Part shown: positions 47,287-60,300 of the stretch, one piece after another
How the letters are laid out: each line of letters starts with the position of its first letter
Position numbering within the stretch: position 1 is the stretch's first letter
DNA from: Carnegiea gigantea
Lineage: Eukaryota; Streptophyta; Magnoliopsida; Caryophyllales; Cactaceae
Length of the DNA stretch: 64,000 bases
Direction of reading: 5' to 3'
Assembly (NCBI GenBank): GCA_029747015.1
Contig: JAKOGI010000108.1
Span: 458,658-522,657, forward strand
Position numbers and translations under genes: made by a program
Notes under the pieces: model-generated
What the model was told of the DNA's origin: nothing
What the model saw: only the letters and a program-made list of their open reading frames with translations
Databases searched by the model: none

Positions 47287-50200
47287 AGAAAAAGTACCAA
47301 TGTGAAGATGGAAAATTCATTTTTGGTACTTTTTCTGTCAAGCACAACGGTGAAGGAGAAGAGTATTCCTTCTTGTATAAAACTGATGGAAGAAATAATA
47401 TACTAAAACATAAGAAAGCTATCCAGCCTCGATTTCAGTAAATAAGCAACATTTCTATTACTACTACTTGTATTCATCAATAAAAAGGAAGATTAGGAAG
47501 ACTAAGACATTCAAAGGAGGAAAAAGGGAAGCTCATGACCCATGCAAGCACAAGTTTCACTAGCCATTGCCACTACATCCAGTGTAGTGGACAGGATAAC
47601 AACAGCTAATTGCAGTTGCACGAATAGACATAGCAATAGAATAGAGCAACAAAAGCTAGAGAAATTAACGCAAATGTTGCAATAACAGCCATAGCAGACT
47701 GCAATAGCCCCACAGTCGAGCAACCACTATAGAACGCAACAGCAGCAAGGAGGTATGAAATATAGGTTAAAACAAGAGGTGTGCACTAATCCTGCGTAAC
47801 TTGGGAATCCTAAATGTGCAATCAGCGACTCTGACGCCTGTGAGTAATCACAGAATCCTTAGCATAGATGAACTGGTGCATTAATAAATCATATTTTTGT
47901 TACTTTTAAATGAAACTGTTAAATAAAATTAAAAACATAAAAATTCAAATTCACAATACTTAGACTAAATGATTTGATTTTCGAAAAACCATTTTGCAAC
48001 AAACCTAGCGAAATGCTATGAACTATTGAAAAAGTTGTTTTTCATCACAAAGGAAAACAGTTTTTTTCTACAAGGAAGTCCAAAGACATCTAACATAATA
48101 CTAGACTAGTGGAAGGCCGTCGCATCTTTCCTAAGTGTCTTTGTGATCAGAAATCTAGTTATAGAAGATTCTTACACCATATTTAAAGGTATCATGATGG
48201 AACTAAAGGGTGTCTTACTTAAAGAAACATTATACGTACTAACTAGCTATGACATAATATCTCCTGAAAACTCAATTAAGACAAGCTTGACTCAAAGATG
48301 GACAGCATAGGGTTCAATTTTAGGAAACCTAGGCATGGTAAGATGCAGAACTGCTATAAACATGCCCTATAAATTACCCTATAAATCACCCAACTACAAA
48401 CATAATGCAATTTGCAGGTCAAGTCTACTGACCTAAAATAAGACACACCTATAGCATGTGGTGCATCCGTTTAGATTTCAAGGCATCAAAAACAAATGGG
48501 ATTACAAGGGAAGCATCAAAGAAAAGAAAAGACTTTTGAATTCATTACTTGAACACATATTTTCCCTCTATTCGAAAGAAAGAATTATATTTGAAGACAC
48601 ATATATGTCTGACATGTATATCATTAGATTTGAATGAATTAAATTTATGCAGTATCATAATTCAAGCAATAAAGTGGGCACCCATTAAACAAAATATAAT
48701 ATCTTTTCTTCCTTTGATAAGGAGAACAATATAAGTTATAGAATACAAACATATAAATTGAAAATCAGTCCACAACCTAACATTCAAAATAAAACCCATG
48801 AACCGATCACAGTTGTGTAAAAACAAGTAAGATCTTTACATATTGAACTTTTACTCTAATTAATTTGGTCCAATTGAATTAAATCTTAACACCCGATTGG
48901 CTTCTATCCTTCAAGGCGTCTATTCCTTCATCTTTAATACGACACCTTCCAATCAAACTAAACATAGATATGATAAACACCGTTACATATCATAGGAACT
49001 AGTTACCACATTTTAGTAAATTTCACTGTAATAAATAGCTTTATCAACACCAATTTAATTGCAATGAATGATTTCATGCTTACACAAGGCCTAGCACTTC
49101 CAGAGCCTATACAGAGCAAACCAACTATCCCGGACTCTTAAACTTCATATTCCTAATTTAAAATATTGAATTCCAAAGGAAAAAAAAGGATGCAAATTCC
49201 ATTGGAGTAAAATTAAAACAAAGGGTGAATTCACAGAATTAATTCCACGAAAATTCAAGATCATGAGTAGAAAGCAGCAAATGTGAAGCAACAAAAAGAA
49301 GCAAATAAATTACAATAGAACCTTTATAATATATCACCTTTTCCTTATGAAAAATATGCATAACAAAGGAACCTAACTCATCACTTCTGGCTCCATTTAA
49401 TTTTAACATAGAACTGGATTGTCACTTGGTGGAGCATAGAGTTGCGATAGTATTCTAGGCCCGTGCTTAATTGACTTCAATATTATTCAAATTCACCTCA
49501 CTAATTACAAATTTCTAGATCAAAAATTTCCATTCAACAACAGAGGATTCTTCAATTTGCACAATTCTGATGGGAAAGAGAGAGAGTGGGAGAGAGTATG
49601 TGTGAAGTTCACCCGGTAGAACTATCACTCAGTGAGACGACGGCTATCTCGAGCAAAGGCATAGGGCAGCAAATGCCAAGTCAAAATTCCAGCTTTGGAT
49701 TGAGAAAATGTTGGCGAGAAAGAAGATGAATACATTCATAACAACAAAAGAAATTTCAAAATTACTGAAAAGTTTTCATAAAAAATATAACTAAACATGG
49801 CATAAGGAATTAAACAGAATTAAAGGGCATATTACTCAATATAATTAGCAAGAATTATAAGTTAAGGAGAAGAAGGGGCAACTGAGAACCTGATTACCTG
49901 ATGGTATGGAGAAGAAATTCATAAAACAAGGTCGAGAGGAAGATTGGCTTGTTCTCACGGGCTAGGCCTCATCAGTACGAGGGCATGGCTTGATTGAGGA
50001 TTTAGAGTAAGAAAAAAAAAAAAAAGCATGCCCATTATTCAATTCATTTTACAGTGATTTTTAACTTTATATAAATAAATGTATCTCTTTCCTCAATAGT
50101 TTTAACTTAGGAGGGTTTCCCAAAAAACAAAATAACTTAGGATGGAAATCACGCTTAATTTTTTAGTTTTCAATTTTATTTTCCCTCACTAACTTATGTA

Positions 50201-50301
50201 TATTCCCACCCATTAACATTAACAACAAACATTCTAAAAGTAATAACGACCTACTTTATTTATGTAGTCCAACGATAATTTTTAGATGGAATTAAACAAT
50301 A
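47287..50301. other. Unassigned DNA inside the first insertion complex
   Basis: About 3 kb with no recognised gene or element terminus. There is a short GA-rich tract at about 49578-49605 and an A-run at about 50012-50027. Open frames are short and unremarkable. Confidence 0.45.
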
Positions 50302-50306
50302 GAAAA

Positions 50307-51605
50307 TGTTAGGGAAAAATAGAGTTTTAATATTCATAAACCCCAAGTGCAAGGTGTATCATTGAATACTTGAGGTGTCGTCCGCAGGGAGTTGTGTTTC
50401 CAACTACCAGGGTTAACTAAAGCGTCTCCAGCTAGGCAAAATCGAAGGGGATAGAAAATAGAACTAAACTACTAAAGCGAAAACAAAAGGACTATGATTA
50501 GACCTAAGATAAACTAAGTGATCAAATCAAGCCCTCACCTTCCCAAGTTGCGCTTGTATTCAGAGATGGTCGGCTGCATCATTAAAACTCCCCAAGCCCT
50601 CTCTCAAGGGTCATGAGCTAATCTAATTGTTCTAACCTCATATTTTCATGGGATTAGTTCAATTAAACTACAATATTAACAACACTTTACTTAGCTAGCG
50701 ATCGAGACTATTTTCATGTTCGAATCTCAACTATTCTTTCTACTTACACTAGACAATTGACCTCATCTCTCAGCATAAGTCAATTGCCCCAAAACACGGA
50801 TGAAAGCTCTTTTAAGCATTTCATCGAACACTTGGTGGGCGTGAAAGAAAACTCTAAATTCTAGACATAAACAAGTTAGGTCAAGGCCTGAACAGGAATC
50901 AATTGGCCATCTCAAGAACAAATCACAACCAAAGATGAAACCTTTAATTCACAAACAAACATTGAAACCAAAGCAAAACAATAATCTATTGAACTAGCAA
51001 ATATAAATTGAAAGGCATGAAATTAAAGAGAAAAGAAGAAGAAGAACTTAGTCTTCAATTGCGAATCCAAAATCTTCTACAATATATATAAGGACTAACC
51101 TAATCTAATCTCCTCCTAAAGGGGTTTGTGGAGGCTAGGATAAACCCTACTTGGTCCTCTCAAGAACCCAGCAAAAAGGCCCCCCTCAAAATGAAAGAAA
51201 AAGCCCCTTTATAAAGGATGAAAACCACTTAAATCACGACAGTAGGTAGGACGCATGGCCGTGCACCCACGCACTGGTAGGACGCACGGCCGCGCACCAG
51301 CCTGTGTGCAGCTTCTGGTCCTGCAGCACGATTGTGCACTCCTGCAGCATGACTGTGTGCTTCCTGCAGCTCTCACTTGTGGTCCTGGGATTTCGTTGGA
51401 CCTCTATGCATCCTTCAAATTGCTCCTAAGGTCTTCCTTTCTATCAAAACCCGAGAATTTCTCCTGAAAGTAAGACAAAACACATTATAAGCACAATTGA
51501 ATCAAAAGAAGTGAATTTGACCCCTTTTCATCTAAACTTGAACTGAAAACACCGAGAAAAAATGGGTCAAATAAGGGTTAAAATGGGGTCAGAATAGGTG
51601 TAATA
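50307..51605 (-). mobile_element. Solo LTR (1.3 kb) with 5-bp target duplication
   Basis: Flanked by GAAAA at 50302-50306 and 51606-51610. On the plus strand it starts TGTTAGGGAAAA and ends GGTGTAATA; the final TA is read as a decayed CA (a C-to-T type change). On the minus strand a TATA-like CCTTTATAAAGGGG lies near 51205-51218 and the 3' end resembles the ends of long Gypsy LTRs. No PBS, polypurine tract or coding region adjoins it, so it is best explained by LTR-LTR recombination. It contains two or three ACGGCCGTGC-like words at 51250-51300. Confidence 0.75.
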
Positions 51606-51610
51606 GAAAA

Positions 51611-52074
51611 CCACTTTCATTATTATTAATAATATTTAACGACGAATTTTATGCTTGGTCTCTAAAGTGTGGTTGTTAGAATCCAGTTTCCAGTTGTGAC
51701 TACTAGACGGCGTCGAAGAATTCATCTGGTTGGTGATGGGCCTTGTGGTTGTAGAAGATGGTGACACAGGGTCTCTGTCGAATAGCCAAAGTGAGCATCA
51801 TATTCATAGGCATTTGGGTTTAAGGTGCTTGAAAAGGCTTGAAACAAACCTTAGTGGGACCTGTGGGCTGCGACTATGATATAACTTTAGAAGGGGGTTG
51901 GATCTCAAATTTTATTTTTCTTATTCGATGCACTAGTCCAGTCCACTGGTCCTCCAGTCTAGGTCGAGACTAGATCAAATTGAGCAACGGATCGAATCTA
52001 GTCAGTTCGATCGCTCCAAGTCGATCTTGGGTTCAGTACGGTTTGAATTGAATAATGAACAACCCTTTGCTTGT
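51611..52074. other. Right arm of first insertion complex
   Basis: About 460 bp between the solo LTR and the resumed Gypsy integrase. It is rich in CGATC/GATCG words near 51985-52030 and ends TGAACAACCCT, a weak mirror of AGGTTGTATA at 36513. Confidence 0.35.
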
Positions 52075-53603
52075 TTTCTCATTATGTTTTGAGCTCACAG
52101 TGCATGAAACCTGACCATCTTGATAATTAGCCCTCTTTTTTGAAGGGACATATCCTCAGCTTCAACAACAATTTCCCCTAGGAGGTAAGGAAAGTGATGG
52201 CTGGTGCTTGGCCATAAACACCCTCAGGGAGGGTCATCTGAATAGTTGAGTGAAAGGTGGTATTATACCACTATTTAGCTAGTGGAATCCATTGGCACCG
52301 CTCTTTAGGTTCTTAAGAGCACACGCATATGAAATATTTGCTCTAGACCCTTGTTTACTACCTCTATTTGCCCATCAGTCTGTGGAAGGCAGGAGGAAGC
52401 CAACAGCAAGTCCACTCCATGGATTGAGAATCGAGCTTACGAAAACAGACTAATGAAGATTGCATCCCTATCACTCACTATGCTGTTAGGCATGCCATGT
52501 AGCTCAAACACATGATCCAAGTAAGTTTGAGCCACCTCCAACACTGTGTATAGATGAGTTAAAGTCATGGAATGGGCATACTTACTCCTATGGACCTTGG
52601 TAATCCCTCAATAAAGTCCATAGAAACATCCTTCCATATTTCTTATAGAATTTATAGGGGTCATAGCAAACCTGGGTGGGCAGCATTCTCATACTTGCAG
52701 GCTTTACACACAGCACATCTTCTCAGTAAACTGGAAACATCCTTGTTCAAATCCTTCCAATAAAAGATACTTTTTATCCTCTTGAGAATAGCTTCCCTCC
52801 TTGAGTGTCCTACTATAAGAGAATATTTTTTTGTCTAAGATAATAGTCTAGACCAATAACTAGTTTCCCTTTTATTCTCAATTGTTGGTGTATCCATGAA
52901 TATTGTGGAATGTTATCCTCTTATTACAATTGAAATTTTGAAATCCTATTTTTAGCAACCATTTGAGGCTTTTTTAATTAATTTTGATGATGAGGGGCTA
53001 CTAAGCAAATATTATTCATAACTTTGGACTATAAATGCAACTGCTAGAAGTTCCTTCTTATAAACTGATAGTGGTTGTCACATGGGTCCCAGGGTTCTGC
53101 TAATAAAGGCAATGGGATAATTGTCCTGCATTAGTAATGCTCCTATATCATGAGGGAAGCACCAGTTTCTGCTACCAGAATTTTGGAAAATTCTGGAACT
53201 GTAAGCACTAGGGCTATAATAAGGGAATTCTCTAAAGCTTAGAAAGCTTTGGCAGCTGCTTTATTCCACTAGATCCCACCTTTTAAGTAGCATAGTGAGT
53301 GGTTTGCTTGTAGCATCATATTCTTTTACAAACTTCTTATTAACCGAATAACCCTAAGAAACTTCTAAACTCTTTCACATTGTGAGGTTCAAACCACTCA
53401 TGCACTGCCTTGATTTTTTCTTGGATCAATGGCCAATTCTTCCCTAGATATGAAGTGACCAAAGTACTCCACTTTTCCCACTTTAAGGGCACCCTTAGTT
53501 TCTTAGCCACTAAAGAATGTTACGTATTTTTTCTCAAAAAAAAAGTTGAAGATGTTGAGGATTGTCTTCCATGTGTATTGAGTAGTTTTTACAGAGTAAG
53601 GGT
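52075..53603 (-). pseudogene. pol: Gypsy RT end, RNase H and integrase core, broken
   Basis: Minus-strand reading from 53600 down: the RT thumb region (VEYFGHFIS near 53440-53490), KEFRSFLGL (about 53360-53400), RNase H blocks (PIAFISRTLGP near 53100, KELLAV near 53040), the integrase zinc site (CAVCKACK near 52690), MDFIEGLPRSIG near 52600, HGMPNSIVSDRDAIF near 52480 and a PQTDGQ block near 52390. The order RT-RNase H-integrase is diagnostic of Ty3/Gypsy. There are many stops and frame changes. It breaks off at 52075 inside the integrase C-terminal domain, which continues at 36513. Confidence 0.85.
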
Positions 53604-53887
53604 AGAATTTTGTCATCTTCTGGGATGGTGTTGAAATCAAGTCACTTGTCATTCTAGCCCAATTCAAACCTAAGGAAAGTAATAAATGTGACAAAATAAT
53701 TAGTTAAACTAATTACCCATTAATCTTAATCCAAACATAATTAATTAAAATAATCTAATGCGAAGCACAATCGACAAAATAAACACAAAACATCATCTAA
53801 CTAACAATATACTAACAAACATCTAATTTAATTAGGAAAATAATAAATTTACTAAGACAAAAGAGAGAAAACGAAGTACCTCAAAAG
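53604..53887. other. Unassigned left arm of second insertion complex
   Basis: AT-rich, no gene recognised. It ends in the target site CTCAAAAG (53880-53887) used by the hAT-like element. Confidence 0.4.
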
Positions 53888-54740
53888 TAGGGGCGAGCAG
53901 GACTGGGTATCCAATTGGATTTACTAGAATCGTATTCGAACCAGTTGAAACTAAGTCTTAGAATTTGGAATCGATCTCGAAACTGGTTCAGCAATGTCTA
54001 AAAAATTTGGACCCGATACTGGACCCAGCTGGGATCGGGTTCGGTTTTGGTTTTGGTACTTAGTTCCTAAGTCAAATTCTGTTTTTCCCCCTATGAAAAT
54101 AGAGAGAGAGAGAGAGAGAGAGAGGAATTGAGGGAATTGGAGAATCTATATCTAAAACTAAATTTCTAAAAATCAAATTATAAAGCTAAATCAAATACGA
54201 AGTAGGAAGTAAAGAAGATTCACGTACTTTAAAATAAATTTAGAGAATTGAAAATAATTTAAACAAAAGCTCACAAATCAAGATTACAAAACGAGTGAGA
54301 AACCGAAAAATTATTTTAGTTCACTTCAAATATAGATAGAGAAAGAGAGGAAAGCTATCAAATAATAGAAAAACAAATACATAGTAAACAACAAGGCTCA
54401 TAAGCAGAAGCACTAAAGCCTGATGGAAGAAATTATGACGGTCGAGATGCATAAAGAGTAAGCTAGAGATAAATTAGAAGTAAAAAATTAAGATATTGGG
54501 TTAAACTGGGGCCTATGTATAGAAGATACATTACTTGGGGAATAAGGGTTTACTTTTTATATTTTTTAATCAAAATTCTTTAAATTTTGACCCCGTACTA
54601 GGTATTGGGTCCAGTTCGAGTTCCAAAATTTCAGGACCCGATATTCTGGAACCGGTATAATCGGATTCGAGTCTGTATCCACTGGGTCCAAAGTAGTTCT
54701 GGGTCTAAAAGCGAGTGCTCGTTGTTTTTGCTCACCCCTA
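53888..54740. mobile_element. hAT-like non-autonomous element with perfect 8-bp target duplication
   Basis: CTCAAAAG flanks it on both sides (53880-53887 and 54741-54748). Terminal inverted repeats are TAGGGGCGAGCA and TGCTCACCCCTA (one mismatch). Subterminal halves are rich in GGGTCC/GGACCC/GGTTCG words in both orientations. A (GA)n tract is at about 54103-54124. The 853-bp interior has no transposase. An 8-bp duplication and this terminus are hallmarks of the hAT superfamily. Confidence 0.9.
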
Positions 54741-54748
54741 CTCAAAAG

Positions 54749-55168
54749 CTCAAAAATCTATGAATGGAGGTTGGCCTCCATTCTTGGAGCAAGTTGATGG
54801 AATTTGTAACTTGACTTCCACTTATTCTCACTAATCTAACCAAATGTTCAACTTTTCAAAAGTGGGTTTTCAAACCCTAACTTGCATGAAGAAGTGGAGA
54901 GTTGAAAATGGAGATTTGAGATTAAAAAAAAAAGGATTGAGAGTAAAGAAAGGAAAGAAAACAAGATTCAAAAGTAATCAACATCATTAAAGCACGAAGT
55001 TAACCCAAAGTAAGAAGGCTTGAATGCTAAAAGAGAAGAGTAAAAGAGCGAGACTGCGCAAACTAACTAATAACTCATATTACTGTAATTTTACCCTTTA
55101 TTTTTCAGACTTTTAAGTCTTTGAATTACATTTTATGAGTAAATAATGTACATCTTATATGATTTTGA
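54749..55168. other. Unassigned AT-rich DNA
   Basis: No gene is recognised. It is the continuation of the segment interrupted by the hAT-like element. Confidence 0.4.
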
Positions 55169-56796
55169 TGTGAGAAAGAATATATTCAAGTTTGGGTGTG
55201 AAATGGGATAATTTTCCCAAGCTTCTTCATGACCTGAACTGTAGGTCCAATAGGTGAAAGTCCAGCAGCAGTGAGGGCCTAGCTTGTCCCGCCCAAGTCA
55301 GCAGCCAACCCAGAAAAAAGTTCTAGTAACGCTCTCTTGTCTCATGGGTGATTGACCATGCTCCAACCCAGTTCATGCTTCAGCCTCTTCTCCTGATCAG
55401 CTCTCCATCACTCACTCTCTCCTCACGCATGGGCCTGTCCATTTTGTATTTCACTTCAGCCTAATCAGCAGCATCAGGCGCCCATCTTTCCTTAGCTGTC
55501 ACCTGGGCCTGCCCTTTTCAGTTTTCGTTTCGACCAACAGCTGCAGCCCGCCTCCTTCACCTTATTTTCTCGTCCATTTTCTCACGCGGGCATGCTCCAG
55601 TTTTGTTTGTTTGACCCAACGCCTCACTCTTCAGTCAATTCTCGTTTTCTCCACATGGGTGAATTAGGACATCAATGCAGCGCTTGGCTGGACTCATGCA
55701 AATTCTAAACGGCTGGAGCAGTAATTTTAGAATTAATTTTTGACAGTAAGAGGAACTGGAGTTTCACTATAAAAGGGGCCAAGAGCTGAGGCAAATTCAT
55801 TTACTCATCTGCTCATCTAAGCATTTCTCCACATATCTTCTATCTTCCATATCTTTCTAGAGAGAGTAGAGAGTCTTTTGTAAGACAATATCAATTGAAT
55901 TGAGGAGTTTAGAAGAAACTAAGCTTCATTGGTTATTTTTCTCTTCTTTTCTTACCTCATTCATGAGTCAAATTAGAAAGTTTGTGATTAATTATATAGT
56001 TTGTGTATCAAACTTTGGATATAGGAATCAAAATATACTACTAATTGACAGTATGAGTAGACCAGCTTCAATAGTATATTCACTAATTATGACCAGCTAA
56101 ATTACTCAACTAGGATTAAGATGAATCCTTGATTAATAATATTATTTTACTAGTTTCTTTTGGTTATTTTTGTCTTTTATATTGCATAATTTTCAGTGTT
56201 TATTTGATCCTAACTTATTTGTGTAGAATTACTATTGTTTATTTATGTTGATTACAATAGTTTAATTTGTTATCTCAATTATATATTAGACCTTATAGGC
56301 TAATATGATAATGTAGAATTGTGCTTAAAATTATAGTTGTTAAACTTGAATAATTTATGCTAGAAATTAGATAAGTTATGTCTAAAATAAATATTTCACA
56401 CTAAATACTAGATATCATATGATTATTATAATTCATCTTTTTAATTCATGGTCTAATGTTTATAGCTTAGGCTGAATAAGAGACTAATTAAACTCCCATT
56501 TGAATTAGTAATTAGATATTTATGCCATTGATGAAATCCAAATTCCTAAATCTTTCTCTAATTTGATTTGTTTCTATTTTCTGAACTCATTTGCTTTTCT
56601 TTTCTTTATTTAATTTAGTTTGATAATTGAACCCCTCCCTTGAGTTATTCTTTAATTAATTGGAAAAACTAAATTTGAAATTGCTATTGTTCCTCATGGG
56701 ATCGACATTGTATACTCATTAATCCACAATTGATCTTGTGTACTTGCAACCAAAAAGAGTTTTCAAAATTGAACGTAAAATTCACACCACTAACCA
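55169..56796 (+). mobile_element. Probable solo LTR (1.6 kb), plus orientation
   Basis: Starts TGTGAGAAAG and ends ACTAACCA, flanked by TTTGA (55164-55168) and TTTAA (56797-56801), a 5-bp target duplication with one transition. A strong TATA box TATAAAAG at 55768-55775 precedes a CT-rich leader-like stretch. Sequence near the 3' end (CATGGGATCGACATTG, ACTTGCAACC) resembles the end of long Gypsy LTRs. No PBS or coding sequence adjoins. Boundaries are inferred from the imperfect duplication. Confidence 0.55.
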
Positions 56797-56801
56797 TTTA
56801 A

Positions 56802-57398
56802 CTGAAGAGCTTGAAGAATAAATGACAGTGAAAGAGAATCAAATACTTGAAATTAATACTTAGGTAACTTGAAATGTTACCACACTAGAAAAATTAAGCA
56901 GCAATCTACTCCTAAGCACTACCTCAAGGACCCTAAAAACTAATGTAAAACCCTACATCAAAACCTAGTTTAATACGTTAGCTAATTACACAAATAGGGA
57001 AAGGGGATTTATATGAGGCCTGAGTCTGTGAACTTGGCAAGGCCACGCTATTTGGCATGGCCGTACGAGCATACCATGCCAAGGTTCTGGATTTTGGCAC
57101 AAGAATAGAGGAGGACAAGTTTTTGTTTTGTTTTTCTTCCTCGTTTTACTAGTAGTTTTTGCACTTATTAATTCATTTCTACTTCACGATTATCCGAGGT
57201 TGTCCTATAGGATTAACCTGGGTTAACTTGTTTAACTGTCAACACATTTTGCACCTATTATCCATCATATGAACAGTTGTCTTTAGTAGTTACAAAACCA
57301 AGCTAATAAACAACCTAATTTAACAATTATTATGAGCTAGATCTAGGTAGAATAAGGTATAAAATTCACACACATTGAACCAGAACAATGTGCTTGTT
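56802..57398. other. LTR-like unassigned segment
   Basis: No gene. Contains GGCACGGCC-like words (GGCCACGC...GGCATGGCCGTAC at about 57038-57066) and a minus-strand TATA-like CATATAAATCCCC near 57005, suggesting a further degraded LTR on the minus strand. Confidence 0.35.
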
Positions 57399-60300
57399 CG
57401 CTACAAAAATGCACCTATATAGTTACGAAATTAGATACGAATTTAAAAATTCAAAAATTCGTTTCTAAAATCAATTAGATACGAAAATTTGAAATGAAAA
57501 TCTTTCTATTTCAAATTGAATCGAAATTTTGACATGAACTTAGAAATTGGCGTCTCTTAGAAACGAATATTAGAATTTCATTTCAAAAGTTTGTATCAGA
57601 TGGCTACTTTAATTTTTGGAATGCAAATAAAAATAGATTTGCCCGTTGCTTCATTTCTGCGCTTTCCCTTTTAGCTCGACCTCCCCAAACGAAACCCTAG
57701 CTTTCGCTGCAATTTGCTCCCGTATGTGATCGGTGCTTTGGTCGAGAGGGTAGTCCTTGTCTCATTCTCCTTCTCTGTCTTCTCTTGCTCTATCACATGG
57801 TTTTTTCATGTTTGGATGTATGAAGTGTGAGCAGAGGTTGTCGCCGTTAACACCACCGGCAAGGAATGTTTCTCCGGCTACTAAAGGTAATCTTCCCAGT
57901 ACTCTACTTTTCTCTCCCCTGCCCAACCTCTTGCTTCATATCTAGGGTTTGGTTTGTTGATTTTGGTAAAATTGTGGGGTTTACCCATGGTCTCATCTTT
58001 TCATCTTCTATCTCTTTAAGTCTTTCTAGTTTGAGAGCAAATGCAACTCTAGTGGCGTAATGGGACGAAGAATCGAAGTTAAATGATTGGAAATACTCTC
58101 CCTTGGAACTCTTTACAATGGGCCTTATTTATGGTTTGTCCTGTTTTTCCAATTGATCCTCCATTTACAAAATCAAGTAACTGAATGATTAGTACTTAAA
58201 TCTTTCAGAATTCAAATGCACTGATAGTTCTATAGATTTCGAATCCCTAGCATTGAATTTATTTGTTTTAGTGCCTTTTCACTGGGACTGTCGAGTTCCA
58301 ATTTGATAGATTTAGGTTTATATCTTTGCATTCAGAAGAGTATCCAGATTTCGTTTAAAATCAGTTCACTTAATTACGACTTCCTAGTGCTAAAATATTT
58401 CTGAATTTAAACAAAATGACAGTCCTATAGGTTTTGAATTCCTAGTGTTGATCCAATTTGTAGTTTGTTACCTCTGCACTTGGACTGTCGAATGCCAATT
58501 ACAACTTACATTTGTGATATGTAGGTTCAAAGTCTTGTATTGAGTATTTGAGTGGTTCAAGGATTTGATTTTTACATCTTAAATTTGACCTTTTGTGGTT
58601 GTCCTGGACATTTCAATTTCGTTGTTGAGGATGTGTCATGCTATTTGATGATCATCATGTGGTGTATCTTTATAACGTTTTAAAATGGCTGCTTGAATAA
58701 CTTGTTAGAACAATGAGGATATAGCGAGCTGACTACTTATTCAGTTAGTTAATTGTGTGTCTCTATTTTGAGCTGTTGTTCAACCCTCATGCTTCCTTAA
58801 TTTGGCATCCTTTCTTGAACAAACTAAACTTTATATGGTGCTTACTTAATGCAATTGCATGACAGTGTTTGCATCATGGCGTGCTCACTTAATTTGGCAT
58901 CCTTTCTTGGCATTCACACACCTAGTATCTGGGTTGATGGGCACCAGGACCCCCATTCAAATGTCTTTGCTTTTGTTTCAAGTTTTTCCTTCACAACTAC
59001 TTCCATTGCCTTGTATGTCACTAACCTCATCAATTGACTTATTTGTTTTGCATGATATTATGATCTTGTGGCATTAGATTTTGTCCACTGGTGGCCAAAA
59101 TGTGTAGAACTCGACAGCTATTGATAGATTATTTTTTTTAGCCTCACATTTTGGTTCCATTGCACCAAATTTATGAGTGGGACATGAATATGAAAATTTG
59201 ATATGAAGGTTGGTTTATGGCTTATAAACAATCAGTTTATAATCATTTTCTTCTTGATTATTAATATGGTTTTGCCTCTGATGTGCAACCTCCTACTGAA
59301 AACTAGCGAAATCATGGACTTGTTTCTTCATTCCTTTTAAGCGTCGAAGAAAATATAACAACTTTCAATGCCTTTTATTATCCGTTGTACGGTACATTGG
59401 TTGCTTGGTTAATCAATACAATGGATTGGTTTTATGTAGGCTAGAGCCTTGGCGTTTACTTTCTCTTTACATCTTTTGCTAATAACTTTGTGATCATTTT
59501 TATGCTCACTGTTTTTCTTACTATTCTTGATTTTTGGATGTCAGGAATGTAAGTGGGTGCGTATTAGGTAAGATTATACTTGCAGATGGCCCTGGAATAA
59601 CAAGGGTAAGAATATAGTAATTTTCAAATAATGATATGTCAGGATTCAAGCCATTTGGCAAGTAAAAGTTTGATGCCTTACATATATTTTAGATACCTAC
59701 AAAATAAGAGGATAATTGTCTTCCCTCTATCTCAATTGTAGGATGGTTCTCAGCATTAAAGCTCAATGTTACAAAATTGGAAACCATTCACAAGTTTCTA
59801 TCAAAGGCCAGAAGCATCTGCTTGCTCGTCATTGTCCGGATCTAACTGTGATATCCCCTCCATGTACGCCTAGTTCGTGATGACTCGCTTGCAAAAGTCT
59901 AAACAATAGCTCAATCCTACAATGGACGTGCGCCAACTAAGGAAGAAGTTAAACAAAACCAGGGATGCTCTTGTAAGAAAGAAGCTTCTATTAGAGGCCG
60001 AAAGCATATATTTATTTGATAGTAATTGTTTTATGGATGGTCTTGGCATGCACTTGGTAGATGGAACTTTGTCAACAAATTGTAATATACATTTATATAC
60101 ATATCTATAAAGATACTAGTATCTTTCAATATCTAACACATATGTTGGTGTGTTATGGTTGGTACGTTCATTGGAATTGCAAATTTAGATTTTATAACAT
60201 AGAAAACATAGCTAGTCATGAAAAACAACAAAGACACAAAAATGGTCTCTCTTCCACAGCCATGATTTTTATAAACTAAAATCAATTTCGTTTCATTTAG

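Noticed and set aside
51255..51467. 70-codon frame rich in R, H, C and L
   Set aside because: Lies wholly inside the solo LTR and follows its GC-rich repeated words.
58849..59077. Two overlapping plus-strand frames of 62-72 codons inside the CACTA element
   Set aside because: Different frames over the same DNA, no splice logic or family resemblance; likely intron-like sequence.
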